A stretch of 64,000 bases of DNA from Candidatus Nanoarchaeia archaeon (GTDB taxonomy: Archaea > Nanobdellota > Nanobdellia > SCGC-AAA011-G17 > GW2011-AR17). Shown here in pieces: positions 38,005 to 46,366 of this stretch. Under the pieces are notes generated by a model. The model worked only from the letters and a program-made list of their open reading frames with translations. It did no database searches and was not told the origin of the DNA. Location: NCBI GenBank assembly GCA_028706745.1, contig JAQTVM010000002.1:33823-97822 (forward strand), in the 5' to 3' direction. The translations under genes were made by a program, and so were the position numbers. Every line of letters begins with the position of its first letter. Within the stretch, counting starts at the first letter, position 1.

Positions 38005-39438
38005 TTAGTCCTCCTCGCAAATAGAATCAATAATTTCTGAGTTATATACTACTAATTTTACTGCAGGTGTTTTTGAACTTAAAATATTGCCGGCAGAATC
38101 TGTTTCTTTTATTAAAGTATACATGCCCTCACAATAGTAATAATTCTCATTTTCTCCTTCTTCACTACCTTTTCTACAGGGAACATGTACAAAACTATAG
38201 GGATAAAATTCCCCGATTACAGCATCCCAAGGATATAATTTATACTCACCAGATTTAGCTAAACCTTCATTATTAAGAACCGTAAACGTACAAGAATTAT
38301 CGTAACAACTAAGCCTATCAGTCAAATTTGAGAAATCTGGGCAATCATCTTTAGTTTCAATAACACAAGATTGTGTTTCTGTAGGCTTGCCAACACTATT
38401 TTCACAACTATTTTTGTCATTACATGTTCTTAATTGTATTCCAGAAATACTACATTGAGACCATTCAGTGCATTGCCATTCAGGTGTACATTTTGGTTCT
38501 TGTGTTTGAGTTGTCTGTGTTGGCGCAGGACTTGGTGATTGAATGCACCCTTTCATTTGCATATGAATACATTCTTTAGAACCAGAGTCGTAAGAATCTG
38601 CTGTACACTTGATGCCATCATCGCAATTAGGACAATCTGCTGATCTGCCATATTCTCCTGCTTCGCAGATACCATTTCCGTCGCAACTTAATTGAGGAAT
38701 ATGCATACATTTATATCCTGTTTCTGCACTACACAGGTCATTTGTGCAAGGCATACTATCTTCACAGCTTTTAGGGCATCTTGGAAGAGCTAGATTAATA
38801 ATTATAAATATAATGACTATTGCACTAATCAAAAGACCTTTCCTCAACCAAGACCATTTAAATGTACTTTTCTTGAAAATTAATTTAAATCCTTTATCAA
38901 AAATAGGAGTTAATATAATCAGGGTTAATATTACGGGAATCATATTTAAACGGCTATAAAAGTAAAAATATATGCCTAAGCCTAACAACATAATGGGCAA
39001 GATAATAAACCCGATATCATCTAAATTCCACTTAGGCGATATTTTTTCCTTAATTTTACGATGCTTTTCTGGTATTATTACCTCTTTTGCAAATGTGCGT
39101 AGGCTATAGGGGGACGATTCTTTTTTTTCTTCTTTTTTATTATGGTTCTGTCCGCATTCCGAACAAAACTTAGTTCCTTCTTTGTTTTTGGCACCACAAT
39201 TACCACAATATATTTCTCTTTCTTCCGTGTCTTTTAATTTGCCTGAAAATAATAAAAATAAGCCCGCAAGTAATGGTGAAATAAAAAAGGCTAATGCTAC
39301 CCAATTCCAAGGGTTGCGGTTTTTGCTATTGGCCCAAACTCCAATAAGTGCAACAAAAATAATATACCAAAACCACATACCATTATTTCCTAATAATCCA
39401 ACTAAATCAAATATTGTATATGCCATTTCACTGCTCAA
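38005..39438 (-). CDS. Zinc-ribbon membrane protein with Cys-rich domain
   Basis: 477 residues: two N-terminal membrane helices (WFWYIIFVALIGVWA, WVALAFFISPLLAGLFLLF), zinc ribbon YCGNCGAKN...FCSECGQ, three more hydrophobic segments, then an outward Cys-rich stretch (CTNDLCSAETGYKC, NGICEAGEYGRSADCPNCDDG) like short Cys modules of archaeal surface proteins, and a beta-rich C-terminal domain. It overlaps the upstream lipoprotein gene by 11 bases. The combination suggests a membrane sensor or envelope protein; the role is unknown. Confidence 0.65.
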   Translation of the reverse strand: MSSEMAYTIFDLVGLLGNNGMWFWYIIFVALIGVWANSKNRNPWNWVALAFFISPLLAGLFLLFSGKLKDTEEREIYCGNCGAKNKEGTKFCSECGQNHNKKEEKKESSPYSLRTFAKEVIIPEKHRKIKEKISPKWNLDDIGFIILPIMLLGLGIYFYFYSRLNMIPVILTLIILTPIFDKGFKLIFKKSTFKWSWLRKGLLISAIVIIFIIINLALPRCPKSCEDSMPCTNDLCSAETGYKCMHIPQLSCDGNGICEAGEYGRSADCPNCDDGIKCTADSYDSGSKECIHMQMKGCIQSPSPAPTQTTQTQEPKCTPEWQCTEWSQCSISGIQLRTCNDKNSCENSVGKPTETQSCVIETKDDCPDFSNLTDRLSCYDNSCTFTVLNNEGLAKSGEYKLYPWDAVIGEFYPYSFVHVPCRKGSEEGENENYYYCEGMYTLIKETDSAGNILSSKTPAVKLVVYNSEIIDSICEED

Positions 39439-39985
39439 TATCTATTGTCCAACTGCTACCTTCCCAGGCAGTTACTTCAATTCTGTAAAACCCCGCCTCA
39501 GTTATTTTTTTTGCTGAAGAAGTATCAGACGTACCAATTGTATTGGCAATAATTCCTATAAGAGTTCCATCCTCATTAATTAATTCTGCAATAAAATTTA
39601 ATTCTCCTTCATAATGATTCCTAAAAATCGTCAGACCTTCTTTTAAATAAAATTTCTCAGTAACTTGATTACTTGAACCAGAAACAGTTGTACCTGCTCC
39701 TCCCCTTTCTTCTAATGAAGAACAATCTTCTTTGTTATCTTTTATTGAATCATCATAACATTGATATTTTGTAATAGTATTAGTAACTGTTCTCGTTTCC
39801 ACTTTGGCAGGGCAAGCCTCACAATCTAATTTAGGGCATTCTGTTGCTGGGCACGTAACTGTACCGCATTCTGCAATATTATCTACAAAACTCCCATCTA
39901 CGCATTGGTATTTGACAATCGTTTCTGAACATCCAGTTAAAAGTAGTATGCTTAAAATTGTTAACAATAGGCATATTTTTTTCAT
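39428..39985 (-). CDS. Cys-rich lipoprotein
   Basis: 185 residues: lipoprotein signal with lipobox LTGC (MKKICLLLTILSILLLTGC), Cys-rich modules (YQCVDGSFVDNIAECG, YQCYDDSIKDNKEDC, CPATECPKLDCEACP) and a C-terminal beta-sandwich-like domain of ~85 residues (FYRIEVTAWEGSSWTIDIEQ) similar to domains that bind surfaces or ligands. It starts 1 base after the zinc-ribbon gene and overlaps the next gene, so it belongs to the same operon. Confidence 0.65.
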   Translation of the reverse strand: MKKICLLLTILSILLLTGCSETIVKYQCVDGSFVDNIAECGTVTCPATECPKLDCEACPAKVETRTVTNTITKYQCYDDSIKDNKEDCSSLEERGGAGTTVSGSSNQVTEKFYLKEGLTIFRNHYEGELNFIAELINEDGTLIGIIANTIGTSDTSSAKKITEAGFYRIEVTAWEGSSWTIDIEQ

Positions 39986-39986
39986 T

Positions 39987-40550
39987 TTAATAACTAACCT
40001 CCTCTTCTATATAACTATGCGAGCCACATTTTGGGCACGTTCTTAATTTATCTAATTTTTCGCTTAATGCAGCAATATTCCTCTTTGCCTGTTCTGATGC
40101 ACCTAGAGCAGACCAATTTCCAGCCATCATTCCTAATCCTGCCACTTTAATAGAGCTTTGAGTACGTTTAATCTCAGATTCTATACTAATTTCTTGACTT
40201 TTCAAACAATGCCAAACTTTTTTACAGGCCTTGCATTTTCGTTTGTATTCTATTTTTGCTATTAACTGTTCTTTATTTTTTTCATTTTCCATTATTAATC
40301 CTTCTTTTTTTGCCTCTTGTTCTATATCACAATTATTGCAAACATAAATCCTTTTTCCACCTTTCGTCCTATAGTTTGTTTTTGTATCAAAAATTCCGAA
40401 CTTTTTTCCGCATAATCCGCATTTATCTTTATTAACTGGATCATTAACTGGATCAGAACATTTTGGACAGTGATACTTTCCCTCATTTGGGCAAGTATTG
40501 AACCTCTCCCAAAAAGTTAATGTTTTTCCGCACTTAATACATTTTGCCAT
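39987..40550 (-). CDS. Multi-zinc-ribbon protein
   Basis: The start is at MAKCIKCGKTLTF (40550), ~25 bases after a TATA (TTTATATATT); the track's 40655 is upstream of the promoter. 187 residues with at least five Cys pairs (CIKCG, CPNEGKYHCPKC, CGLCGKK, VCNNC, CKACKK, CPKCG), a charged coiled-coil middle, and a glycine-rich helix (VAGLGMMAGNWSALG). First gene of the operon running down to 37540. A nucleic-acid or protein-binding scaffold is inferred. Confidence 0.65.
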   Translation of the reverse strand: MAKCIKCGKTLTFWERFNTCPNEGKYHCPKCSDPVNDPVNKDKCGLCGKKFGIFDTKTNYRTKGGKRIYVCNNCDIEQEAKKEGLIMENEKNKEQLIAKIEYKRKCKACKKVWHCLKSQEISIESEIKRTQSSIKVAGLGMMAGNWSALGASEQAKRNIAALSEKLDKLRTCPKCGSHSYIEEEVSY

Positions 40551-40694
40551 ACATTTTGCAACTCTTAAGTAATATATAAACCTTTTGATACGTAACTCTA
40601 AATGCAAAAACTCCACCTCCAATAACTTCACGGCGGAGCCCTGCCTTTCTCCCAAGAGAAAGCTATATAAGCAATATATTGTTCTATAAATCCT

Positions 40695-41204
40695 ATGGCA
40701 GTAATGGATTACGTTGTCCCTGTGACAAAGATTAAGCAGAGCCTTAGCTTTGAAATAAAAGACTTCTACAAGATGCTCAAGAACTGGATGAAAGAAAGAG
40801 GATATGAAATTGAGGAAAAAGAATATGCAGAGTCAGGGCACGATAACGGGCACAAGACGCATTTCGTCTGGAAGTGTGAGAAAAAAATGGACTCTTACAC
40901 CAAGATAATAATCGAGCTTAATTTCATTGCAGACACAAAGGATGTTGTTCTTGAGGATGACGAGAAGAAGAAGACCCTTCAGGAAGGCAATGTCTCAATT
41001 GCAGTCGGAGGCTACATCTCCAAGGACATTGAAGACGAGTGGGCAATGAAAGTTAAGACAGGATTTGAAAGATTCCTGAGAGAGCTGTATGACAAGTTCG
41101 GAAAAGGACAGAAGTTTGAGGAATATGAGGGGAAGCTCAAGAAGGACATTGAGACAATTGTTTATGACATAAAGACATACCTTAAAATGCACAGATTTGA
41201 CTAG
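40695..41204 (+). CDS. Conserved unknown protein, paralogue of the gene at 36891
   Basis: 169 residues, unknown. N-terminal part with YKMLKNWMKERGYEIEEKEY, beta-rich middle (YTKIIIELNFIADTKDVVLED) and C-terminal helix (FERFLRELYDKFGKG...YEGKLKKDIE). Related to 36891-37400 along its length. It lies 75 bases before sepF on the same strand; a link to cell division is only a neighbourhood hint. Confidence 0.6.
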   Translation: MAVMDYVVPVTKIKQSLSFEIKDFYKMLKNWMKERGYEIEEKEYAESGHDNGHKTHFVWKCEKKMDSYTKIIIELNFIADTKDVVLEDDEKKKTLQEGNVSIAVGGYISKDIEDEWAMKVKTGFERFLRELYDKFGKGQKFEEYEGKLKKDIETIVYDIKTYLKMHRFD

Positions 41205-41279
41205 AGACAGAAACTTTTATAAACAAGCCCCATATCCCTATTAACAGCATATTCCATTAATAAGGGAAGGTGAAAAATA

Positions 41280-41666
41280 ATGCAAAGGGTTTTTGATTGG
41301 GTAAAAAACAAGGTCGCGGCTCCGGCTTCTGATGAATTCATAGAGATGGAGCACCAAAAGCAGGATCCTAAGGTAAGCATAAGGACAATGCAGCTTACCT
41401 GCTTTGACGACACAAAAAAGATTGCCGCTGTCTTGAGGGAAGGAAGAACAATAATGCTTCTTGACGTTTCTACATTGAAAGAAAAGGATGTTATTGACTT
41501 AAAACGCTCTGTCAACAAGCTGAAAGGCGTTTCAGCAGAAATGGGCGCTGAGATTGCAGGGCTTGGAGGGGACTGGATTGTATTGGCTCCCGGCTTTGCG
41601 GAGATTTACAGGCCGAAGCCCATTCCGCAGGCGCCTGAGATGAGCGAAGTTTCTGAAGTGCAGTAA
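41280..41666 (+). CDS. sepF: SepF, FtsZ membrane-anchor protein
   Basis: 128 residues with the SepF core: KVSIRTMQLTCFDDTKKIAAVL, REGRTIMLLDVSTLKEKDVIDLKRSVNKL and GLGGDWIVLAPG. The N-terminal segment MQRVFDWVKNKV fits the amphipathic membrane-targeting helix. SepF tethers FtsZ to the membrane in FtsZ-using archaea. GGAAGGTG lies ~7 bases before the ATG as SD. ftsZ is not in this window. Confidence 0.93.
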   Translation: MQRVFDWVKNKVAAPASDEFIEMEHQKQDPKVSIRTMQLTCFDDTKKIAAVLREGRTIMLLDVSTLKEKDVIDLKRSVNKLKGVSAEMGAEIAGLGGDWIVLAPGFAEIYRPKPIPQAPEMSEVSEVQ

Positions 41667-41901
41667 GTTTCTTTTATTTTTTATTTAATTCTTGGATTGT
41701 TGTGAAAGAAAAAAGGCAGCAAGGGGACACCCCTTGACCCCCGTTGATTTCAATAGAAAAAGAGATTATAAAAAAATAATAATCTGGAAGTTTATTACGA
41801 GGGGCATTATAAACAAACTTTCGGTTTTTATAAAAAATCACACGTTTTTTTTGAGAAAGGTTAATAAAGATAAAGAACACAATTCAAAGCGGTGAAAAAG
41901 G
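41667..41901. other. Spacer before the methyltransferase, no gene seen
   Basis: The two opposing short ORFs here (41674-41880, 41692-41895) are low-complexity and mutually antisense; I do not support either. AT-rich with probable promoter elements (GGTTAATAAAG near 41865). Confidence 0.4.
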
Positions 41902-42909
41902 GTGAGTAATACACAAAAGAGAACGCTAAAAATCTTGTCTCTATTTGCAGGATGTGGCGGCATGGATCTGGGATTTCTTAATGCAAAACATCCTACATTA
42001 GCATATGAAGTTGCATGGGCTAATGATTTTGATAAAAATGCCTGTGCTACTTACAAAAAAAATCTCAATCATGATATTGTTTGCGGAGATATATGGAAAA
42101 TAGAATTTGAACACGTTCCTAAAGCCGATATTATAATCGGCGGATTTCCATGCCAAGACTTTTCTATGCTGAGAGGGAACAGACCCGGATTTAAGTCAGA
42201 AAGAGGATTGTTATACACTAAATTTGTAGAATCCGTTGCAAAAAAGCAGCCCTTATTTTTCGTAGCTGAAAATGTAAAAGGACTTTTAACAACACATAAT
42301 GGTGAGGCTATGAAAAGAATAACTCATGATTTTGCGGAGGTTAAGCCTCACGGGTATGAGGTATGCCCTAAATTAATTAATTTTGCAGATTATGGTGTTC
42401 CGCAAAATAGAGAACGAATAATCATAGTGGGCATACGAAAAGATTTAGGTTTAAAATTTGAATTTCCAGAGCCAACACATAAGAAAAATCCAGTCCCTAT
42501 TAAAGTCGCATTAAAAGGTGTAGAATATGCTGAATATAACAATGAAAAGATAAGCATTCTTCCATCAACAAAAAAGAAGCTAGAATTAATTCCGCCGGGC
42601 GGAAATTATAAAAATTTACCGGGACACAAAAATAAAAATTGGATGAGCTTAATCTATAAAAGATTACACCCAGACCAACCGTCCCCCACAATCGTTGCAA
42701 ATGGAGGGGGTGGAACATGGGGTTATCATCATTCCGAGCCGCGGCCCTTAACAAACAGGGAAAGAGCAAGAATACAAAGTTTCCCAGATGAGTTCCAATT
42801 TACCGGTTCTGTATCGGAAGTTAGGAAACAGCTTGGAAATGCAGTACCTCCTGAGGGCATAAGACCGATTGCAGAACAGCTATTAAAAACCGTCGAAAAT
42901 GCCATCTAA
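41902..42909 (+). CDS. DNA (cytosine-5)-methyltransferase, type II RM
   Basis: 335 residues with ordered C5-methyltransferase motifs: I LSLFAGCGGMDLGF, IV GGFPCQDFS with catalytic Cys (84), VI AENVKGLL (123-130), VIII QNRERIIIVG, X QLGNAVPP. It probably starts with GTG (41902). It is followed by a putative restriction enzyme and convergent vsr. AT-rich relative to sepF, consistent with acquisition. The recognition sequence is not predictable by eye. Confidence 0.95.
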   Translation: MSNTQKRTLKILSLFAGCGGMDLGFLNAKHPTLAYEVAWANDFDKNACATYKKNLNHDIVCGDIWKIEFEHVPKADIIIGGFPCQDFSMLRGNRPGFKSERGLLYTKFVESVAKKQPLFFVAENVKGLLTTHNGEAMKRITHDFAEVKPHGYEVCPKLINFADYGVPQNRERIIIVGIRKDLGLKFEFPEPTHKKNPVPIKVALKGVEYAEYNNEKISILPSTKKKLELIPPGGNYKNLPGHKNKNWMSLIYKRLHPDQPSPTIVANGGGGTWGYHHSEPRPLTNRERARIQSFPDEFQFTGSVSEVRKQLGNAVPPEGIRPIAEQLLKTVENAI

Positions 42910-42950
42910 ATATAGAAAGTTTTATAATCTTCATTCTATAACCGCTAATT

Positions 42951-43754
42951 ATGGCTGATTTTGATTTAGACCAAGCGGCAGAGTATATGGGTATTAAGAG
43001 GACAAAATTAGAGAAAATAATAAAAAATGGCCGCGAGATTAAAAGAACGAAAATAGGTAGAAAATATACTGTTAAAAAAGAGGATATTGACGCATGGGCG
43101 GAACATAAAAAAACAAGAATTGTAAAGTTAGATAAAGCTGATTTTTTAAAAGCATTAAAATTTGCTATACGCATTAATTATGCAGGGCATACCAGGGCGG
43201 ATTTTGGCACCTCTAGGCAAAGAAGTGTTACTCAAGCTGTTGAAAATTGGACACAGGGGGTGCTTGCAGAATTAGCCCTTGTTAAGTTCATAAAAGAAAA
43301 GTTTAATGTGAGATTAGAACCAGAGTTCAGAGTATTTGAAGATACTATTGTCGGTCAAGATATTATTAATGTAATAAGAGGAAGCATATCCAATCCTGCG
43401 CGAAAAGGAGTAAGTGTTAAAAGCGGCAAAAAAAATGGTATGATTCTTATTGTTCCAGTTAATGAGGTAGAAAGAACTGAAAGAGTATCAGATTTTTATG
43501 TATTTGTAAGAGTGATATTTTCTTCAGATTTTATTCTAAGACTGCTAAAGACGCACCCCGATTTATCCGATGTTAAGGATATTATCCCTGATTTCGATTC
43601 CATTGAAGCAGAGATCGCAGGATACTGTTTGAGAAATGAATTAGAAAAGAGAACAGTGCCGGAAGCCAGCATTAAGGAGATGAAATATGTTAAACCTTCG
43701 GGTTTACTTAAGAATAACGATGCAGATTGGCGGGAATTTGTAGAACAATTATAA
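42951..43754 (+). CDS. Putative restriction endonuclease with N-terminal excisionase-like HTH
   Basis: 267 residues. N-terminal ~60 residues: LDQAAEYMGIKRTKLEKII...RTKIGRKYTVKKEDIDAW, an excisionase/MerR-like DNA-binding fold. The rest has no classical signature but includes GVLAELALVKFIKEK and VKSGKKNGMILIV, which could be the E...xK half of a PD-(D/E)xK core. The position between a C5 methyltransferase and vsr, 41 bases after the former, makes a cognate type II endonuclease likely. Confidence 0.6.
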   Translation: MADFDLDQAAEYMGIKRTKLEKIIKNGREIKRTKIGRKYTVKKEDIDAWAEHKKTRIVKLDKADFLKALKFAIRINYAGHTRADFGTSRQRSVTQAVENWTQGVLAELALVKFIKEKFNVRLEPEFRVFEDTIVGQDIINVIRGSISNPARKGVSVKSGKKNGMILIVPVNEVERTERVSDFYVFVRVIFSSDFILRLLKTHPDLSDVKDIIPDFDSIEAEIAGYCLRNELEKRTVPEASIKEMKYVKPSGLLKNNDADWREFVEQL

Positions 43755-44147
43755 TTAGTTTATTACTTTTAGTAAAGCTTTTTCAAAATTATTCTTAATT
43801 TCGTGCCCCCATAAACAAATAACTTCATATCCTTGCTGCCTTAATAATTTTTTAACATTTTTGTCACGTGTTACATTTCTTTCAATTTTTTTCAGCCAGT
43901 ACATCTTGTTGCTTTTCGGCTTAATATAACATAAAGGGCATTTATGCCAAAAGCAGCCTTGTAAAAAAATAACCCTGTTTTTATCCTTAAGAATAATATC
44001 AGGTCTGCCGAACAAGGACGGATGCATCTTATGTTTAATTTTATTTGCTTTAAGATAATTATGAATCTTTTTTTCTTGAGTTGTCCATTTACTTTTAATT
44101 CTAGACATACAATAGCTACGCTGCTTTTTCGTTAGATTATCGGGCAT
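43755..44147 (-). CDS. vsr: Vsr-type very-short-patch mismatch endonuclease
   Basis: 130 residues: MSRIKSKWTTQEKKI, HPSLFGRPDIILKDKNRVIFLQGCFWHKCP with the catalytic Asp and zinc-binding Cys/His, NVTRDKNVKKLLRQQGYEVICLWGHEI. Vsr nicks T:G mismatches formed by deamination of 5-methylcytosine, matching the neighbouring methyltransferase. It is transcribed opposite to the RM genes, ending right at the endonuclease stop. Confidence 0.95.
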   Translation of the reverse strand: MPDNLTKKQRSYCMSRIKSKWTTQEKKIHNYLKANKIKHKMHPSLFGRPDIILKDKNRVIFLQGCFWHKCPLCYIKPKSNKMYWLKKIERNVTRDKNVKKLLRQQGYEVICLWGHEIKNNFEKALLKVIN

Positions 44148-44201
44148 ATGTATTGGAAATAAAAGAATAAACTTTTATAAGCTTATGTCTAAAAATATAG
44201 C

Positions 44202-45350
44202 TTATTTCTTTCCGAGAAGAGAGCTTAAGTAACTGTCCGCTTTCTCCTGTATTTCCATGCGCATCTCATCCATGTCCCTACGCATTGCTTTTTCCTGTTC
44301 GGCTTTTTCTTTTTTTTGCTCTTCCAAGGCTTTTGCTTTCATTGTTGCAAGCATCCCTTTTGATTCTATCCTGCGGCAGTTAAGGCGAAGCCTTGCTGCA
44401 GTTTCAAGAACAGAGATTTCAAGCGGCAAAATTTCCTGCTCAACATCTTCCAAATTAGTTGCATATAATCCGTTCACAGCTCTCTTGACCGCACTCCCGG
44501 CCGCCTTAAGATTATTGAGTTTTGAAACGGCTATCATCGGAACAGGAATAGAAGCAAACTGCTGTGCTTTAGCGTTAAAGTAATTCTTTAATGTTTCATT
44601 TGCCTTTGATTTGTCTTCTAAGCGGCCATTTACGACAGGAATAGATACTGACTCCCTGAGCCCAAAATTTGATTTTCGGGCATTAGGATTCATTAATTCT
44701 TCAACAATTTTCTCGCAGTCATCGCCGCACTCATCAAGCATTTCCCTTGGAAGCACGCCATAGCTTATTATAACAACATCCTGGCTCTCAGGCATAATCT
44801 GCTTTATAATCCCGTGAATTCCCCCGTTTTCTTTTGCAGGGTGCTCAACTTCATGCAGTATCTGCCCAAGCGCATCCCTCGGAGTGTCAAGCAAATGAGT
44901 CATCGCTTCCCTCTCAAGCGGATCAGGCATTTCTATATCAACACTTCCTTCCCCGTCAGGCGTAAGCTTAATTGAGCTGATATGCTTATATCCTTTTTCA
45001 TCCTTTAATACAGGATATCTTGTTGTATTTCCATGGATAATCTTATAATCTTCTCCTATCTCAATATCGAGTTTGTCAAATTCTTCTTTTGGTGCAGAAG
45101 CGTCAATCCTACGCTCGTATCCCTGAAAAGCATCTGCTGACAATTCAACTATTTTTTCAAGAACATCTTCAGCATCGGGCGATGTGATTCTTCTTATTAT
45201 GATTACTTCTGAAACAGGCATTTCCTTTAAAGCCGGTTTCCATGTTTTAGGGTCAATAAGATTTGTTTGGACACGAACAATACTGTCTTTTCTGTATGCC
45301 TCATCTGCAATAATCGGCTTATAACCTTCAATATTTATTCCTTCAGCCAT
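44202..45350 (-). CDS. Unknown 382-aa protein with coiled-coil C-terminus
   Basis: 382 residues, not recognised. Beta-rich N-terminal half (TRYPVLKDEKGYKHISSIKLTPDGEGSVDIEM), a middle with DVVIISYGVLPREMLDECGDDCEKIVEEL, and a strongly charged coiled coil at the end (MKAKALEEQKKEKAEQEKAM). No signal peptide. Its promoter and leader nearly match those of the 90-aa gene at 48279-48551, implying common control. Confidence 0.6.
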   Translation of the reverse strand: MAEGINIEGYKPIIADEAYRKDSIVRVQTNLIDPKTWKPALKEMPVSEVIIIRRITSPDAEDVLEKIVELSADAFQGYERRIDASAPKEEFDKLDIEIGEDYKIIHGNTTRYPVLKDEKGYKHISSIKLTPDGEGSVDIEMPDPLEREAMTHLLDTPRDALGQILHEVEHPAKENGGIHGIIKQIMPESQDVVIISYGVLPREMLDECGDDCEKIVEELMNPNARKSNFGLRESVSIPVVNGRLEDKSKANETLKNYFNAKAQQFASIPVPMIAVSKLNNLKAAGSAVKRAVNGLYATNLEDVEQEILPLEISVLETAARLRLNCRRIESKGMLATMKAKALEEQKKEKAEQEKAMRRDMDEMRMEIQEKADSYLSSLLGKK

Positions 45351-45398
45351 TTTAACCCCCCTATGTCACTATCAGCTAGTTAGTACATATATATAAGC
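45351..45398 (-). promoter_or_regulatory. Shared promoter/leader element, copy 1
   Basis: On the minus strand: TATA GCTTATATATAT, then GTACTAACTAGCTGATAGTGAC and SD AGGGGGGT before the ATG. The order and most bases recur at 48552-48601, in particular TAACTAGC and ATAGT.AC, and the spacing is nearly the same. Confidence 0.6.
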
Positions 45399-45463
45399 AT
45401 TTCGGTGCTCTCATTATTGCCGAACGGAACTTATTTAAGACAATTAATATCTTAGTATTTGTT

Positions 45464-46366
45464 ATGAAACGCAATATAATGATAATGGGTGGCAAAACTT
45501 ATGTCATCTCTCTTCCGGCGCCATGGATTAAGAAGTATGGAATAAAGAAAGGCGAAGAATTAGATGTTGAAGAGCAGGGAGGAAGCATTATTATCACAAC
45601 TCCGAAAGGAATAGCTACTCCAAAAAGATTCGAAATGGATATAACTGATTTTGAGCCGATACTGCCAAAAACTTTAGCTAATATCTACAAAAATGGATAC
45701 TCGGAGATATTCATAAAATCTAGCAATCCATTATTGATAAAAAAAGTGGAAGATTATTTCAATAAATATTTTATAGGGCTGGAAGTTGTAAAACAAGAAA
45801 AGAATTCTTGCTTGATAAAGCAAATTGCACTCACAACCACTGAAGAATTTGATAATATCCTTAGGAGAACCTTTCTCTCAATAATCTCATTGCAAGAAAA
45901 AGTATTGGAAGGTATAAAAGCAAAGAATAAGGCTATACTCAGAGAAGCCATAGAGCAGGATAAATTAGTTAATAATATGTTGGCATTATGCAAATCCCTG
46001 TTAAATAGAAGAAATTATAAGGATTACAAAGATACTACTTATGTCTATTGCCTTTGTGAAGCCCTTCAGAACATTGCAGATGAACATAAATTGATTGCAG
46101 AGTATATACTCTCGCATAAGCTAAAAATAAAACAAGAGATTAGAGACTATGAAACTACAATTGAAATTTTCAAGCAGTTTTATGAAATGTATTATAAATA
46201 TGAACAGCAAATACTAATTGAATTAAGCAAGAAAACTAAAGATTCAAAAAATACCCTCTATAATTTGTTTAATAAAAAATATGACCAGAGAGTATTGCAT
46301 GCCAACATTAGGATTCTTGATTTAATATATGATATGCTTAGTTTTAAACTGTCAATGAGTTTATAG
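45464..46366 (+). CDS. AbrB-PhoU domain protein (archaeal PhoU family)
   Basis: 300 residues: N-terminal SpoVT/AbrB-like DNA-binding domain (GGKTYVISLPAPWIKKYGIKKGEELDVE), then a linker and PhoU-like helical bundle (FLSIISLQEKVLEGIKAKNK, CEALQNIADEHKLIAEYI). Archaeal proteins of this layout are linked to phosphate-responsive regulation. No pst transporter genes are nearby. It is divergent from the 382-aa gene and convergent with the kinase gene, whose end it overlaps by 6 bases. Confidence 0.85.
   Translation: MKRNIMIMGGKTYVISLPAPWIKKYGIKKGEELDVEEQGGSIIITTPKGIATPKRFEMDITDFEPILPKTLANIYKNGYSEIFIKSSNPLLIKKVEDYFNKYFIGLEVVKQEKNSCLIKQIALTTTEEFDNILRRTFLSIISLQEKVLEGIKAKNKAILREAIEQDKLVNNMLALCKSLLNRRNYKDYKDTTYVYCLCEALQNIADEHKLIAEYILSHKLKIKQEIRDYETTIEIFKQFYEMYYKYEQQILIELSKKTKDSKNTLYNLFNKKYDQRVLHANIRILDLIYDMLSFKLSMSL

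Noticed and set aside
41692-41895. 67-aa ORF before the methyltransferase gene
   Set aside because: Lys/Ile-rich low-complexity translation with an antisense ORF of equal length; no SD or homology cue.
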